A stretch of 64,000 nucleotides of DNA from Hoeflea marina (GCF_003182275.1 NZ_QGTR01000002.1:660139-724138); one strand, 5' to 3'. Positions 42,174-51,140 are shown, numbered from the stretch's first letter. Numbers and translations: made by a program. The notes: generated by a model from the sequence alone, not told the origin.

Positions 42174-43987
42174 CGTACGGCCTCCTCAATAGGCGGTGGT
42201 CTCTTGGCTTTGTAGCTTCTAATTGTGCCGCCCAATTCGGTGACCTCTAGCATTACAGCAAACATTATTAGAAAGAAAAATGCAGTTGAACTCATCACAA
42301 TAGTATCACGTATTGATTCCGGGAATAATGCGTCATTTGGAGTTGGTTGGAATTGCCCGGAATATGTAAGAAAAATTGTAATCCAGACATAAGCAAAATA
42401 CAAAGCTGAGAATAATGCGCTTATCAATATCGTCCCAATTGCACTTAAGTGGTCATGTTTGTCCATGTTGACGAGGGCTGCAAAAGCCAGAATAATGCCC
42501 ATACCGAAGTGCATCGCGAAAAATCCGCTTGAATCCTGAAATAAAGTGATGATTTGCGCTTGTGTTGCCTCAAAGTCGGAAGCCCACCAGACATTGATTA
42601 CCCCAACAGAGGCCGAGATAATGACCGCAGAAATTCCGGAGAAGAAGGAAATTGCAAGCAGTCGTAAAAACGGAAACTGATAAAATTTCCAATTTGTCTG
42701 CCATGACTGTTGCTCGATGCGGACTTCACGGCCTACGAGAACAAAAAACACGCTAACAAAAATCACAGAGCCGGACCTTATCGTATCCCATATTGTGACT
42801 TCAATTGTGCGGCTCCGCTGTGAAATCGCATATTTAATTTTATCTAGGCATTCCTCGGTGGTAGGTTCAGGACACGCTGGCGCAGTCCAAATATGCCATT
42901 GTTCGTAGACAAAGAATATAAGGATCGAACTTAACAGAATGGAGATGATGAAGCTCACTGCAAAAGAATTTTGTTCTGCATTGTATCGTTGTTCTATAAA
43001 GAGTTTGGTAGCCTCGATAGGAGTTCTGGGCGTATGTAAATCGCGTTGTCGTGAAGGGCCGTTTGTGCTGAATATAGATCTATTATTTCTTACGAATAGC
43101 ACCGCGAAAACAGCCATTGTATTAGAACACGCTCGAGAAGACATCCGCTCCAACTCAGAAAATATCTCAGAAACATCTTTAGAGCTAATTGGGTTTGTTG
43201 ATCCCTCCTCCTCTCTACCGAGTTCTTTATCCATCTCGTCAATTGCAAGACGTAGCGTGCCGAGTTCCGCCGCGAGTTTGTCAGACAATTCGGTGAGCGT
43301 GGCCATCCGATAGAGCGGGAAGTATAGAGTTCGATTTTTAGTGGTTGTGGCGGGCGAAAGGCAATCTATAGCTATAAGTGTCTGTTTGATATATTTTTTC
43401 TGTGCTTCATATATATTGGCTGGATCAATTTTATCGGATTTATTTATGAATTTCTGGGCAAATGGGGTAGAGTGTCCAGTCGTATACCTTTCGTAGGGAA
43501 TTGCACGAAGGCTTTCTATTACCTTGTAGACACCTCGTGGAATGCCGGCCATTCGGTGTGCTAGGCTCCGCATGGTGGCTTCAATCGGTTTCACCGCGCC
43601 AATTGAGAGAAACGAGATCAACATTGCGGAGACAAAGATTGGTTTTCCATACTCAGTCGACGAGAGAACCGGGGTGTCGCTGCCAGGGAAAATGAAACCG
43701 CCCGTTGCCCCGACCTCAGTTCGGGCGTTGCTAGCGTCTAAGACAAGTTCATAGATTTCGGCAGAACCCAGCACTACGGAATAAACAATCAAATAAAGTG
43801 CTGCATAAAATGCAAAGCCCGCTATTGTCTCACCTGTAGTGCAAAGATTTCGTACTTCAACATCCTTAAGAATTGGGTGTAATTCAAAAGGATGGTGACC
43901 AGTCTGTGAATTAAAGTTTCTGAATGCCTCGATCAATAGCATCACCGCGCCTGCGGCGATAAAGCCGGCATAAATTAACCCGTTCAT
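42170..43987 (-). CDS. Nine-TM membrane protein of island B, unknown family
   Basis: A 605-residue integral membrane protein. Hydrophobic helices are near residues 3-20, 53-75, 118-135, 345-365, 405-420, 440-462, 490-512, 520-545 and 570-592. The cytoplasmic or periplasmic region of about 200 residues between helices 3 and 4 has a likely coiled coil (LTELSDKLAAELGTLRLAIDEMDKEL). It has no recognised family. Its stop overlaps the start of the binding-protein gene. AT-rich, acquired. Receptor/channel pairing with the binding protein is plausible but unproven. Confidence 0.65.
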   Translation of the reverse strand: MNGLIYAGFIAAGAVMLLIEAFRNFNSQTGHHPFELHPILKDVEVRNLCTTGETIAGFAFYAALYLIVYSVVLGSAEIYELVLDASNARTEVGATGGFIFPGSDTPVLSSTEYGKPIFVSAMLISFLSIGAVKPIEATMRSLAHRMAGIPRGVYKVIESLRAIPYERYTTGHSTPFAQKFINKSDKIDPANIYEAQKKYIKQTLIAIDCLSPATTTKNRTLYFPLYRMATLTELSDKLAAELGTLRLAIDEMDKELGREEEGSTNPISSKDVSEIFSELERMSSRACSNTMAVFAVLFVRNNRSIFSTNGPSRQRDLHTPRTPIEATKLFIEQRYNAEQNSFAVSFIISILLSSILIFFVYEQWHIWTAPACPEPTTEECLDKIKYAISQRSRTIEVTIWDTIRSGSVIFVSVFFVLVGREVRIEQQSWQTNWKFYQFPFLRLLAISFFSGISAVIISASVGVINVWWASDFEATQAQIITLFQDSSGFFAMHFGMGIILAFAALVNMDKHDHLSAIGTILISALFSALYFAYVWITIFLTYSGQFQPTPNDALFPESIRDTIVMSSTAFFFLIMFAVMLEVTELGGTIRSYKAKRPPPIEEAVR

Positions 43988-44011
43988 GGCAGCGTGCCTA
44001 TGCGAATGGAA

Positions 44012-44134
44012 TCAAATGCAAACTTGAACTGCGGGATTACATGGTCCAGCAGCCTGAGAAATACTTGTCGGAAGAATAAGAGATAACGTGATCACGAGCA
44101 ATGAAGCGATAAGCAATGCGGTAATTTTATCCAT
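44012..44134 (-). CDS. 40-residue secreted peptide ahead of the nine-TM gene
   Basis: A small gene starting at an ATG with GGAG eight bases upstream and ending 24 bp before the nine-TM gene. The product begins MDKITALLIASLLVITLSLI, a clear signal or anchor helix, followed by LPTSISQAAG and PCNPAVQVCI with two cysteines. Length, Shine-Dalgarno and position suggest a real microprotein, possibly a ligand or subunit of the membrane complex. The adjoining 44135-44402 holds no other gene I can support. Confidence 0.5.
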   Translation of the reverse strand: MDKITALLIASLLVITLSLILPTSISQAAGPCNPAVQVCI

Positions 44135-44402
44135 TGGTTGAACTCCGATTTCCGAATTCCAATGTATAGCATATTGAATTCAAATTTACAAACCGTTAGG
44201 TCGAGAAGTTAAATTGAACTTTGAAATATACAAAATATGTAGCATTATCATATAAATATATGATCTGTCGGTCCTTGATTTTTTGCGCATGCTTGGTTGG
44301 TTGCTCGAATGCTTGCGGCTCGTGTTATGAGGAATGTAGCATCACTGCTGAGGCTCTTTCTCTTGTTTTTTGCGCTAACAACATCTTGCAAAGGCTCTTT
44401 TC

Positions 44403-45284
44403 TTACCCTTCCGCCCGGTGCTCCCGCACGATGATGAAGACGCCGCTGGCGATGATGATCGCCGCCCCCGCGAAGGTCAGCGCGTCCGGGATCTCGTTCC
44501 AGAACAGCCAGCCGAGGATCGTGGCCCAGATGATGGCCGAATAGTCGAGCGGCGCCACCACCACGGCGGGCGCCAGCCGGAAGGCCTGGGTGATCATGGT
44601 CATGCCGGCGGTGCCGAAGACGGCGATGGCGGCGAACAGCCACAGGTCCTCGGGTGCGGGGGTGATCCAGACGAAGGGGACCAGGAACAGGCTCAGCGCC
44701 GCGCCGGTGCCGGTCATGTAGAGAAGCAGCGTCCAGACGCTCTCGCGGCTGTCCACGAAGCGGGCCGAGAGCATCAGCAGGGCGTAGACGAAGGCGGTGG
44801 CGACCGGCAGCAGCGAGATGGCCTGGAAGGCGGCCGTGCCCGGCCGCACCGCGATGAGCACGCCGATGAACCCGACGGCGATGGCGAGCCAGCGCCTCCA
44901 GCCGACCTGTTCGCGGAAGAGCAGCGCGGAGAGCGCGGTGATGAACAGCGGCGCCACGAAGATCAGCGCGGTCGCCTCCGCCAGGCCCATATAGGTGATG
45001 GAGGTGAAGAACAGGATCGTGGCGCCGATCCAGAGCCCGCCGCGCGCGAGATGCGCCAGCGGCCGATGCGAGCGCAGCGCCGCCGTTCCGCCCATCCGGT
45101 GGGCGATCAGGATCGCGAAGGGCAGGGCGATCAGGTTGCGCAGGAACAGGATCTGGATCGGCGAATAGCCGGCCGTCAGCGTCTTGGCGATGGCATCGTT
45201 GACGCAGAGGCTGGCCACGCCCGCGCACATCAGGACGATGCCGACCGACATGCGCGATCGCGGCTGCTTCGTGGCTGGCTGCAA
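44403..45284 (-). CDS. EamA/DMT superfamily transporter
   Basis: A 293-residue, ten-helix transporter made of two EamA repeats (MCAGVASLCVNDAIAKTLT; EATALIFVAPLFITALSALLFRE; second repeat VVVAPLDYSAIIWATILGWLFW with the terminal hydrophobic helix and VREHRAEG). Such proteins export metabolites or drugs. The start is uncertain: TTG 45284 has GGGAG eight bases upstream, while the ATG at 45251 lacks a Shine-Dalgarno. The stop abuts AT-rich island B. A second, fragmentary copy of the 3' end lies at 33789-37395. Confidence 0.85.
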   Translation of the reverse strand: MQPATKQPRSRMSVGIVLMCAGVASLCVNDAIAKTLTAGYSPIQILFLRNLIALPFAILIAHRMGGTAALRSHRPLAHLARGGLWIGATILFFTSITYMGLAEATALIFVAPLFITALSALLFREQVGWRRWLAIAVGFIGVLIAVRPGTAAFQAISLLPVATAFVYALLMLSARFVDSRESVWTLLLYMTGTGAALSLFLVPFVWITPAPEDLWLFAAIAVFGTAGMTMITQAFRLAPAVVVAPLDYSAIIWATILGWLFWNEIPDALTFAGAAIIIASGVFIIVREHRAEG

Positions 45285-45494
45285 GATTCTCGCTCCCGGG
45301 GCTGCTGGCGCGACCCTAATGCATGGCGCGCGAATGTGTGGGGCTTTTTTGCGACAACGACATGTCGGACCGCAATGGCCGCGCCGCACGGCCATCCGGG
45401 GGATGTGACACGCCGAGACCGGGGTGACTTCTCCTGCCCGGCCGGCGGCTCGGGGCCGCTGGTTGCGGTTCGGATGGGCCCTGGCCGGTCCGCA

Positions 45495-45532
45495 AAGCAG
45501 ATCGCGTGAGTGCGGATTCACGCGATCTGCTT
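45495..45532. repeat. 15-bp perfect inverted repeat (extragenic palindrome/terminator)
   Basis: AAGCAGATCGCGTGA, an 8-base loop, and its exact complement TCACGCGATCTGCTT. It lies 16 bp after the GH25 stop (minus strand) and may terminate that transcript. The size and sequence resemble repeated extragenic palindromes of rhizobial genomes; only one copy is seen here. Confidence 0.65.
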
Positions 45533-45548
45533 CGGGCCTTGTCATGAA

Positions 45549-46523
45549 TCAGTGGGTCCGGCCTTCCAGCCATCGGTGCCAGCTGTCGGCGGTTCCGTTG
45601 AACACGTTGAGGTCGATCTGGGTCTCGTGTCCATGCGCGAGCCCGGTGCCAGAATACTGCCAGAAGGCGAATTCGCGGCCGGGATAGACCTCGGAAGGAT
45701 GCGCCGCGACCGAGCGCAGCCAGAAGGAATGGTCCCTGAACTGGCCCTTGAGATTGTCCTCGTAGAAATCAGGCGCCGTGTAGATGACCGGCTTCTGGCC
45801 GTAGTGGCGCTCGACCATGTCCATGAACACCTTCATCTTCTCGAGCACAACCTTCTGCGAGGGGCGCTTGCGGCAGGTCTTGGAATCGCCGTTCCACTCG
45901 ACGTCGACCACCGGCGGCAGCGCGCCCTTGACCTTCGGCACGTTGCGGATGAACCATTCGGCCTGTTCGGAGGCGACCCGGCACCAGTAGAAGAAGTGAT
46001 AGGCGCCGCGCGGAATGCCGGCGGCCGCCGCCCCGTTCCAGTTGCGCATGAACGCCGGATCGAGATGGTCGCCGCCGTCGGTGGCCTTGATGTAGGCGAA
46101 GTTGGCGCCGCGGGTCCTGAGTTCCGCCCAGTCGATCTGGCCCTGCCAGCGCGAGACGTCGACCCCGTGCACTTCGAAGGGCTTGGGTGACTTGCGGCCG
46201 AAGTCGATCGGCTTGGCGTCGCCGAAGCTGGCGCGATAGATGGTCCGTTCGCCCTTGCTGATCACCTCGGGCATCCTGCCGCGGGTCGGATCTTCGGCCC
46301 GCAGCATCGCCAGCTCGACCTTTTCGGGAGCGCGGGCTGCAGCGGGTTTCGGCACGCCGGCCCTGGCGAGGCCAACCGGCGGCATCGATGGCGGTCGCAC
46401 CACCGAGCCGGTGGTGTTCCTGTCGACCGGAACCTTCAGTCCGAGATCGTCGATCCCGGAGGAGGATGTGCATCCGGCCAGAAACCCGGCGCACACCAGT
46501 GCGGCAGTCAGTGAAATTCGCAT
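45549..46523 (-). CDS. Glycoside hydrolase family 25 (lysozyme-like) lipoprotein
   Basis: A 324-residue lipoprotein: lipobox LAGC at residues 15-18, a low-complexity Pro/Ala linker to about residue 75, then a GH25 barrel (HGVDVSRWQGQIDW, NFAYIKATDGGDHLDPAF, GAYHFFYW, and the catalytic pair in PPVVDVEW, then PVIYTAPDFYED and FAFWQYSGTG). It should cut the glycan chains of peptidoglycan in the periplasm. Single-gene unit, with a palindrome after it. Confidence 0.9.
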   Translation of the reverse strand: MRISLTAALVCAGFLAGCTSSSGIDDLGLKVPVDRNTTGSVVRPPSMPPVGLARAGVPKPAAARAPEKVELAMLRAEDPTRGRMPEVISKGERTIYRASFGDAKPIDFGRKSPKPFEVHGVDVSRWQGQIDWAELRTRGANFAYIKATDGGDHLDPAFMRNWNGAAAAGIPRGAYHFFYWCRVASEQAEWFIRNVPKVKGALPPVVDVEWNGDSKTCRKRPSQKVVLEKMKVFMDMVERHYGQKPVIYTAPDFYEDNLKGQFRDHSFWLRSVAAHPSEVYPGREFAFWQYSGTGLAHGHETQIDLNVFNGTADSWHRWLEGRTH

Positions 46524-46716
46524 GGCACCCGCTACTCAGAACAATGGGTCGGCACGGCTTTCGATGAGCGATCCGTGACTTGCGGCAATTGTAAATGGAA
46601 AATGACCAAGAAAGATTGAATCCGGATCAAATTTTCCGAAAGTTTGACGGGATTCTTGGTTTTTGGTTAACGTCGGCGTCGTTGGTCCGCCCTGCGCAGG
46701 GCATCATGGAAACCGC

Positions 46717-46747
46717 TTGACCTTCCAGTGACTGGAAGGACTAGATG
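46717..46747 (+). promoter_or_regulatory. CueR-type copper promoter with 19-bp spacer
   Basis: -35 TTGACC (46717-46722) and -10 TAGATG (46742-46747) are 19 bp apart, the stretched spacing typical of MerR-family promoters. The dyad CCTTCCAGT-G-ACTGGAAGG (46721-46739) fills the spacer and matches known CueR operators. It drives the copper ATPase gene at 46779. Confidence 0.88.
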
Positions 46748-46778
46748 GGGTCAGCCAGTGACCCGAGAGCGAAGCATC

Positions 46779-49187
46779 ATGACCGACAAGACGCCGAAAT
46801 CCGACGATAGCGGCCGCGCAGAGCCCGGTAGCGAAGCGCATGTGCACGGCCCCGGCTGCGGCCACGCTGATGCAGGCACGGCCGGCGCCGGCCAGGCCAT
46901 CGATCCGGTCTGCGGCATGACGGTGCAACTCGGCAAGGGCAAGCCGACGCTCGTCTACAAGGGCACCGACTACCATTTCTGTGGCGGCAAATGCCATGAC
47001 CGCTTCGAGGCGGATCCCTATTTCTATCTCTCCGGCAACAAGGCGCGGAAGAAGGCGCCGGCTGCCCGGTCGACGAAATACACCTGCCCGATGGATCCCG
47101 AGATCGTCCAGGACGGCCCGGGGACCTGCCCGATCTGCGGCATGGCGCTGGAGCCGATGGGTGGCGTCGCCGAGGGACCGAACACCGAGCTCCTCGATTT
47201 CACCCGCCGGCTCTGGGTGAGCGCGGGTGCAGCCATTCCGCTGCTGATCCTCACCATGGGCCCGATGCTCGGCCTGCCGGTGCGCGAGTGGCTGGGCGAG
47301 CGCACGGCCGTCATCCTCGAGTTCCTGCTCGCCACCCCGGTGGTGCTGTGGGCTGCGCGGCCGTTCTTCCACCGCGGCTGGACCTCGGTCCGCACCAGGC
47401 ATCCCAACATGTGGACGCTGATCATGATCGGGGTCGGCACGGCCTATCTCTATTCGGTTGTCGCCGCCTTCCTGCCCGGCCTTTTCCCGGCCGGCATGCG
47501 GATGCACGGCGGCCACATGCCGGTCTATTTCGAGGCTTCGGTGGTGATTGTCGCCCTCGTCTTCGTCGGCCAGGTGCTCGAGTTGCGCGCCCGAGAACGT
47601 ACAGGCGACGCCATCCGCGCGCTGCTGGACCTCAAGCCCAAGACCGCCCGCCGCATCACCCCCGACGGCGACGAATGCGACGCGCCGCTCGACAACATCA
47701 TCGAGGGCGACCGGCTGCGCGTGCGTCCCGGCGAATCCGTGCCGGTCGACGCCACGGTGATCGAGGGTCGCTCCTCGGTCGACGAGAGCATGCTGACCGG
47801 CGAACCGCTGCCGGTCGAGAAGACCGGCGGCGATCAGGTGACCGGCGGCACGCTGAACGGAAGCGGCACGCTGGTCATCGAGGCCCGCCAGGTCGGCGAC
47901 GAGACCACGCTGGCGCGCATCGTCGCCATGGTCTCCTCCGCCCAGCGTTCGCGCGCCCCGATCCAGGGACTGGCTGACCGGGTGGCCGGCTGGTTCGTGC
48001 CCGCCGTGGTGTTCACCGCCGCACTCGCCTTCGTCATCTGGCTGGTTTTCGGACCCGACCCGTCCTTCGTCTTCGCCATCGTCGCCGCCGTCTCGGTGCT
48101 GATCATCGCCTGCCCCTGCGCGCTCGGTCTGGCGACCCCGATGTCGATCATGACGGCGACGGGCAGGGGCGCCCAGGCCGGCGTGCTGATCAAGGACGCC
48201 GAGGCGCTCGAGCGCATGGCTCGGGTCGATACGCTGATCGTCGACAAGACCGGCACGCTGACCGAGGGCAGGCCGAAACTCACCGACGTGGTGGCATTTG
48301 CGGGCGCCGGCGAGGACGAGGTGCTCGCCATCGCCGCGAGCCTGGAGGCCGGCTCGGAGCATCCGCTGGCCGAGGCCATCGTCGGCGGTGCGGTCGCCCG
48401 TGGCCTCAAACCGCCAAAGGCGGGCGACTTCGATGCCGTCACCGGCAAGGGCGTCACAGGCACCGTCGACGGCGCGAAGGCGTCGCTCGGCAACGCCGCG
48501 CTGATGCAGTCCGTGGGCATCGATCACGCCGGGGCGGATGAGGCCGCCGACCGGCTGCGCGCCGACGGCAAGACCGTGATGTATGTCGCCTCGGGCACCC
48601 GGCTCCTGGGCCTCGTGGCGGTCGCCGATCCGGTCAAGGCCTCCACGTCCGATGCCATCAAGGCCCTGCATGCGCTGGGACTGCGGGTGATCATGGCCAC
48701 CGGCGACAACGAACTGACCGCCCGCGCCGTGGCCGGCCGGCTCGGTATCGACGAGGTCCATGCGGGCATCCTGCCGGAGGACAAGAAGGCGCTGGTCGAC
48801 CGGCTTCAGGCCGAAGGCCGCAAGGTGGCCATGGCCGGCGACGGCGTCAACGACGCACCCGCGCTTGCCGCCGCCGAGGTCGGCATCGCCATGGGAACCG
48901 GGGCCGATGTGGCGGTGGAGAGCGCCGGCATCACGCTTCTGTCGGGAGATCTCACCGGCATCGTCCGCGCCCGCCGGCTGTCGAAGGCGACGCTGAGGAA
49001 CATCCGGCAGAACCTGTTCTTCGCCTTCGCCTACAATGCGGCCGGAATTCCCGTGGCGGCGGGCATTCTCTATCCGATCACCGGCACCATGCTCTCGCCG
49101 ATGATCGCCGCCGCCGCCATGAGCCTGTCCTCCGTGTCGGTCATTTCCAATGCGCTGCGCCTGCGCGCGGCGAAGCTGGACGGGTGA
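46779..49187 (+). CDS. copA: Copper-exporting P1B-type ATPase with YHS and heavy-metal domains
   Basis: An 802-residue P-type ATPase. The cytoplasmic N-terminus has a His/Cys-rich tail (HVHGPGCGH), a YHS domain ([14 protein letters not shown]) and a heavy-metal-binding segment ([22 protein letters not shown]); the common CxxC ferredoxin-like domain is absent. The core has TGE (MLTGEPLP), the metal-site CPC (IACPCALGL), phosphorylated DKTGT, the HP motif (SEHPLAEA) and [10 protein letters not shown], with eight helices. It exports Cu(I) from the cytoplasm. The ATG at 46779 is used; a GTG at 46728 lies inside the CueR operator. Confidence 0.94.
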   Translation: MTDKTPKSDDSGRAEPGSEAHVHGPGCGHADAGTAGAGQAIDPVCGMTVQLGKGKPTLVYKGTDYHFCGGKCHDRFEADPYFYLSGNKARKKAPAARSTKYTCPMDPEIVQDGPGTCPICGMALEPMGGVAEGPNTELLDFTRRLWVSAGAAIPLLILTMGPMLGLPVREWLGERTAVILEFLLATPVVLWAARPFFHRGWTSVRTRHPNMWTLIMIGVGTAYLYSVVAAFLPGLFPAGMRMHGGHMPVYFEASVVIVALVFVGQVLELRARERTGDAIRALLDLKPKTARRITPDGDECDAPLDNIIEGDRLRVRPGESVPVDATVIEGRSSVDESMLTGEPLPVEKTGGDQVTGGTLNGSGTLVIEARQVGDETTLARIVAMVSSAQRSRAPIQGLADRVAGWFVPAVVFTAALAFVIWLVFGPDPSFVFAIVAAVSVLIIACPCALGLATPMSIMTATGRGAQAGVLIKDAEALERMARVDTLIVDKTGTLTEGRPKLTDVVAFAGAGEDEVLAIAASLEAGSEHPLAEAIVGGAVARGLKPPKAGDFDAVTGKGVTGTVDGAKASLGNAALMQSVGIDHAGADEAADRLRADGKTVMYVASGTRLLGLVAVADPVKASTSDAIKALHALGLRVIMATGDNELTARAVAGRLGIDEVHAGILPEDKKALVDRLQAEGRKVAMAGDGVNDAPALAAAEVGIAMGTGADVAVESAGITLLSGDLTGIVRARRLSKATLRNIRQNLFFAFAYNAAGIPVAAGILYPITGTMLSPMIAAAAMSLSSVSVISNALRLRAAKLDG

Positions 49188-49191
49188 TCCC

Positions 49192-49587
49192 ATGAACATC
49201 GGAGAAGCAGCCCTTCGGGTCCAACTGCCGACCAAGACCATCCGCTACTACGAGGAGATCGACCTGCTGAGGCCCGGCAGGGCCGCCAACGGCTACCGCG
49301 ACTATTCCGAGCAGGACATCCACCGCCTGCAGTTCCTGCAGCGCTCGCGCAGCCTCGGCTTCTCCATCGAGGAGTGTCGCCTGCTGCTCTCGCTCTACCA
49401 GGACAGGAACCGCGAGAGCGCCGACGTCAAGGACATCGCGCTGGCCAAGATCGCCGAGATCGACCGGAAGATCGGCGAGTTGCGCGGCCTGCGATCGACC
49501 TTGAGCAAGCTCGCCGACCATTGCCATGGCGACAATCGCCCGGATTGCCCGATCATGGACGAGTTGTCGGGGGAGGAACACGCATGA
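49192..49587 (+). CDS. cueR: MerR-family copper-responsive regulator CueR
   Basis: A 131-residue MerR-family activator: winged helix (MNIGEAALRVQLPTKTIRYYEEIDLLRP), a dimerising helix, and the metal-binding loop CHGDNRPDCPI with two Cys eight residues apart, as in CueR (Cu(I), Ag(I)). It starts four bases after the copA stop, so copA and cueR are cotranscribed from the copper promoter and the regulator autoactivates. Confidence 0.92.
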   Translation: MNIGEAALRVQLPTKTIRYYEEIDLLRPGRAANGYRDYSEQDIHRLQFLQRSRSLGFSIEECRLLLSLYQDRNRESADVKDIALAKIAEIDRKIGELRGLRSTLSKLADHCHGDNRPDCPIMDELSGEEHA

Positions 49588-49748
49588 AGAGGGAAAGCGC
49601 GCTCGGGCCGGTCGCCCCGCTCATCCTCAGGGCCCTCGGCATCCGGTCAACCGAGCCAACTGCCCGGGCCCGGACCACCGACGCCCCTGAAGTCAGACCG
49701 ATAGTCACCCATGTCCGCAAACTGCAGCGCGCCAGCGGGATGCGCTGA
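49584..49748 (+). CDS. 54-residue basic small protein overlapping cueR
   Basis: A short gene overlapping the cueR stop by ATGA, with GGGGGAGG ahead of the start. The 54-residue product (MKRESALGPVAPLILRALG at the N-terminus) is Arg-rich, lacks metal-binding Cys/His clusters and matches no family I know. Good ribosome site and translational coupling argue that it is made; a copper-related function is guilt by association only. Confidence 0.45.
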   Translation: MKRESALGPVAPLILRALGIRSTEPTARARTTDAPEVRPIVTHVRKLQRASGMR

Positions 49749-49776
49749 CCTCATTCTCTCAACCGGAGCACCGTCC

Positions 49777-50262
49777 ATGAAGCGACCATTCCTGATCATT
49801 GCCGCCGCGGCCCTCATGGCCTCGCCGGTGATGGCGGCCGGCGACCACGCGTCCGGCCATGACCATGCGGGGATGCCGGCGGGCAGCCCAGGCAGAGCGG
49901 AGGATGTCTCGCGCAGCGTCGAGGTGGTGATGACGGAGACCGACGATGGCGGCATGGCCTTCGAACCGTCCTCCATCGACGTGAACCGTGGCCAGACCAT
50001 CCGGTTCGTCCTGGTCAATGCCGGCCAACTGGCGCACGAATTCGTGCTCGACACCCATGACGGGATCCTCGAGCACAAGGTGATGATGGAGGCTATGCCC
50101 GACATGCGGCATGACGACCCGAATACCCTGCGGCTGGAGCCGGGCACCAGCGGCGACCTCATCTGGAGCTTCTCGGGCCATGGAGCCCTTGAATTCGCCT
50201 GCCTGATTCCGGGTCACTACGAACTTGGCATGAAGGGGACACTCGTCGTCGCGACCCCCTGA
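49777..50262 (+). CDS. Cupredoxin-domain periplasmic copper protein
   Basis: A 161-residue secreted protein: signal peptide ending VMA-AGDH, a His-rich linker (DHASGHDHAGMP), then a plastocyanin-like cupredoxin. Type 1 copper ligands are visible as His in LAHEFVL and the C-terminal Cys, His and Met in ACLIPGHYELGM. It probably scavenges or carries copper in the periplasm downstream of CopA export. The ATG at 49777 begins the signal peptide. Confidence 0.9.
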   Translation: MKRPFLIIAAAALMASPVMAAGDHASGHDHAGMPAGSPGRAEDVSRSVEVVMTETDDGGMAFEPSSIDVNRGQTIRFVLVNAGQLAHEFVLDTHDGILEHKVMMEAMPDMRHDDPNTLRLEPGTSGDLIWSFSGHGALEFACLIPGHYELGMKGTLVVATP

Positions 50263-50389
50263 TCGTCCCCGACACCTTCGCGCATCAGCGTTATGTGAAA
50301 CGCGACCTGAAAGGCAAGCTGCGGATCATCAGATCATGACCCGCTCGGAGCCGTGGCCCGACCTCATCCGAAAGTCATTGAAACTCATC

Positions 50390-50414
50390 GGTAGGCAATG
50401 GTAGTATTGGGTAG
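50390..50414 (+). promoter_or_regulatory. Three GGTAG direct repeats at 10-bp spacing upstream of the TA genes
   Basis: GGTAG occurs at 50390, 50400 and 50410, all on one helical face. Ribbon-helix-helix antitoxins bind tandem half-sites of this sort, so this is a candidate autoregulatory operator of the TA pair starting at 50431. Confidence 0.5.
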
Positions 50415-50430
50415 TAGCGACAGGATCACC

Positions 50431-50706
50431 ATGAACACGGAAAAACTCAGTATCAGCCTGCCGCTCGACATGGCGCGCATGGTGCGCCGTCAAGTCGAGG
50501 ATGGCGGCTATGCCTCAAACAGCGAAGTTATCCGCGACGCGCTGCGCCTGTGGCAGCAGCGCGAGCAAGAACGCGGCGAGCGCCTCGACACCATCCGCGC
50601 CAGCCTTGATGCCGCCGCTGCCGATCCGGTGCGCCACAGCGCGGAGGCGGTCAGCGCGCATTTTGACCGCCTTCTCGATGAAGCGGAGAAGACGTCGAAA
50701 TCGTGA
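50431..50706 (+). CDS. ParD/CopG-like ribbon-helix-helix antitoxin
   Basis: A 91-residue type II antitoxin: the N-terminal ribbon-helix-helix (EKLSISLPLDMARMVRRQVEDGGYASNSEVIRDALRLW) is typical of ParD, and the acidic C-terminal tail would wrap the toxin. The ATG at 50431 is chosen. It overlaps the toxin start by GTGA. A set of helically phased direct repeats lies just upstream. Confidence 0.9.
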   Translation: MNTEKLSISLPLDMARMVRRQVEDGGYASNSEVIRDALRLWQQREQERGERLDTIRASLDAAAADPVRHSAEAVSAHFDRLLDEAEKTSKS

Positions 50707-51005
50707 ACCGGGAGCTCGTTTACACGCCGGCTGCACTCGCCGACCTGGAAGAGATATTCTGGTTTATCGCCGCCGATAATCCGCCCCGGGCACGCAGCTA
50801 TGTCGCCGAAATCGAGCAGGCTTGCCGAAATCTCTGCGGCACGCCACTGATGGGCAGAACAAGGTCGGACATCCGACCCGGACTTTACGTCTTCCCGCTC
50901 TGGCGGCGGATCGTCATCGCGTATGAACTCCCCGATGACCGTGTCGATGTCCTGCGCATCTTTTCCGGCGGGCGGGACTATGAAGCGCTCATGGCTGGGG
51001 ATTAG
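50703..51005 (+). CDS. ParE/RelE-family toxin
   Basis: A 100-residue RelE/ParE-superfamily toxin: VYTPAALADLEEIFWFIAADNPPRA, FPLWRRIVIAYELPDDRVDVLRIFSGGRDY. Related ParE proteins poison DNA gyrase. Starts at a GTG inside the antitoxin stop (GTGA), so synthesis is coupled to its antidote. Confidence 0.9.
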   Translation: MNRELVYTPAALADLEEIFWFIAADNPPRARSYVAEIEQACRNLCGTPLMGRTRSDIRPGLYVFPLWRRIVIAYELPDDRVDVLRIFSGGRDYEALMAGD

Positions 51006-51020
51006 GATTCAGCATCGCGC

Positions 51021-51140
51021 CGGCAAATCGCGACCGGCAAGAAACTCAACACCAGCGCAATGAAACATGATCATTGGGTCACCAGCGCTGCATTCAATCA
51101 GGATGGCAGCCTGCTCGCGATCGTTGCCGATCCTTCTTCG
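51021..51140 (+). pseudogene. WD40-repeat gene relic
   Basis: In the 320-bp gap after the toxin, one frame reads RQIATGKKLNTSAMKHDHW followed by VTSAAFNQDGSLLAIVAD. This is a near-perfect single WD40 repeat (TGK..., H.xxVTSAAFxxDGxxLA) without a gene around it; frame and homology fade near 51140. It probably marks a deleted WD40-protein gene. The rest of the gap to 51328 contains nothing I recognise. Confidence 0.55.

Noticed and set aside
44221..44402. Cys-rich plus-strand frame beginning at 44221
   Set aside because: Runs antisense into the EamA gene, lacks a ribosome site and matches nothing.
46704..49241. 845-residue minus-strand frame
   Set aside because: Fully antisense to the copper ATPase, whose motifs are all present on the plus strand; no recognisable family.
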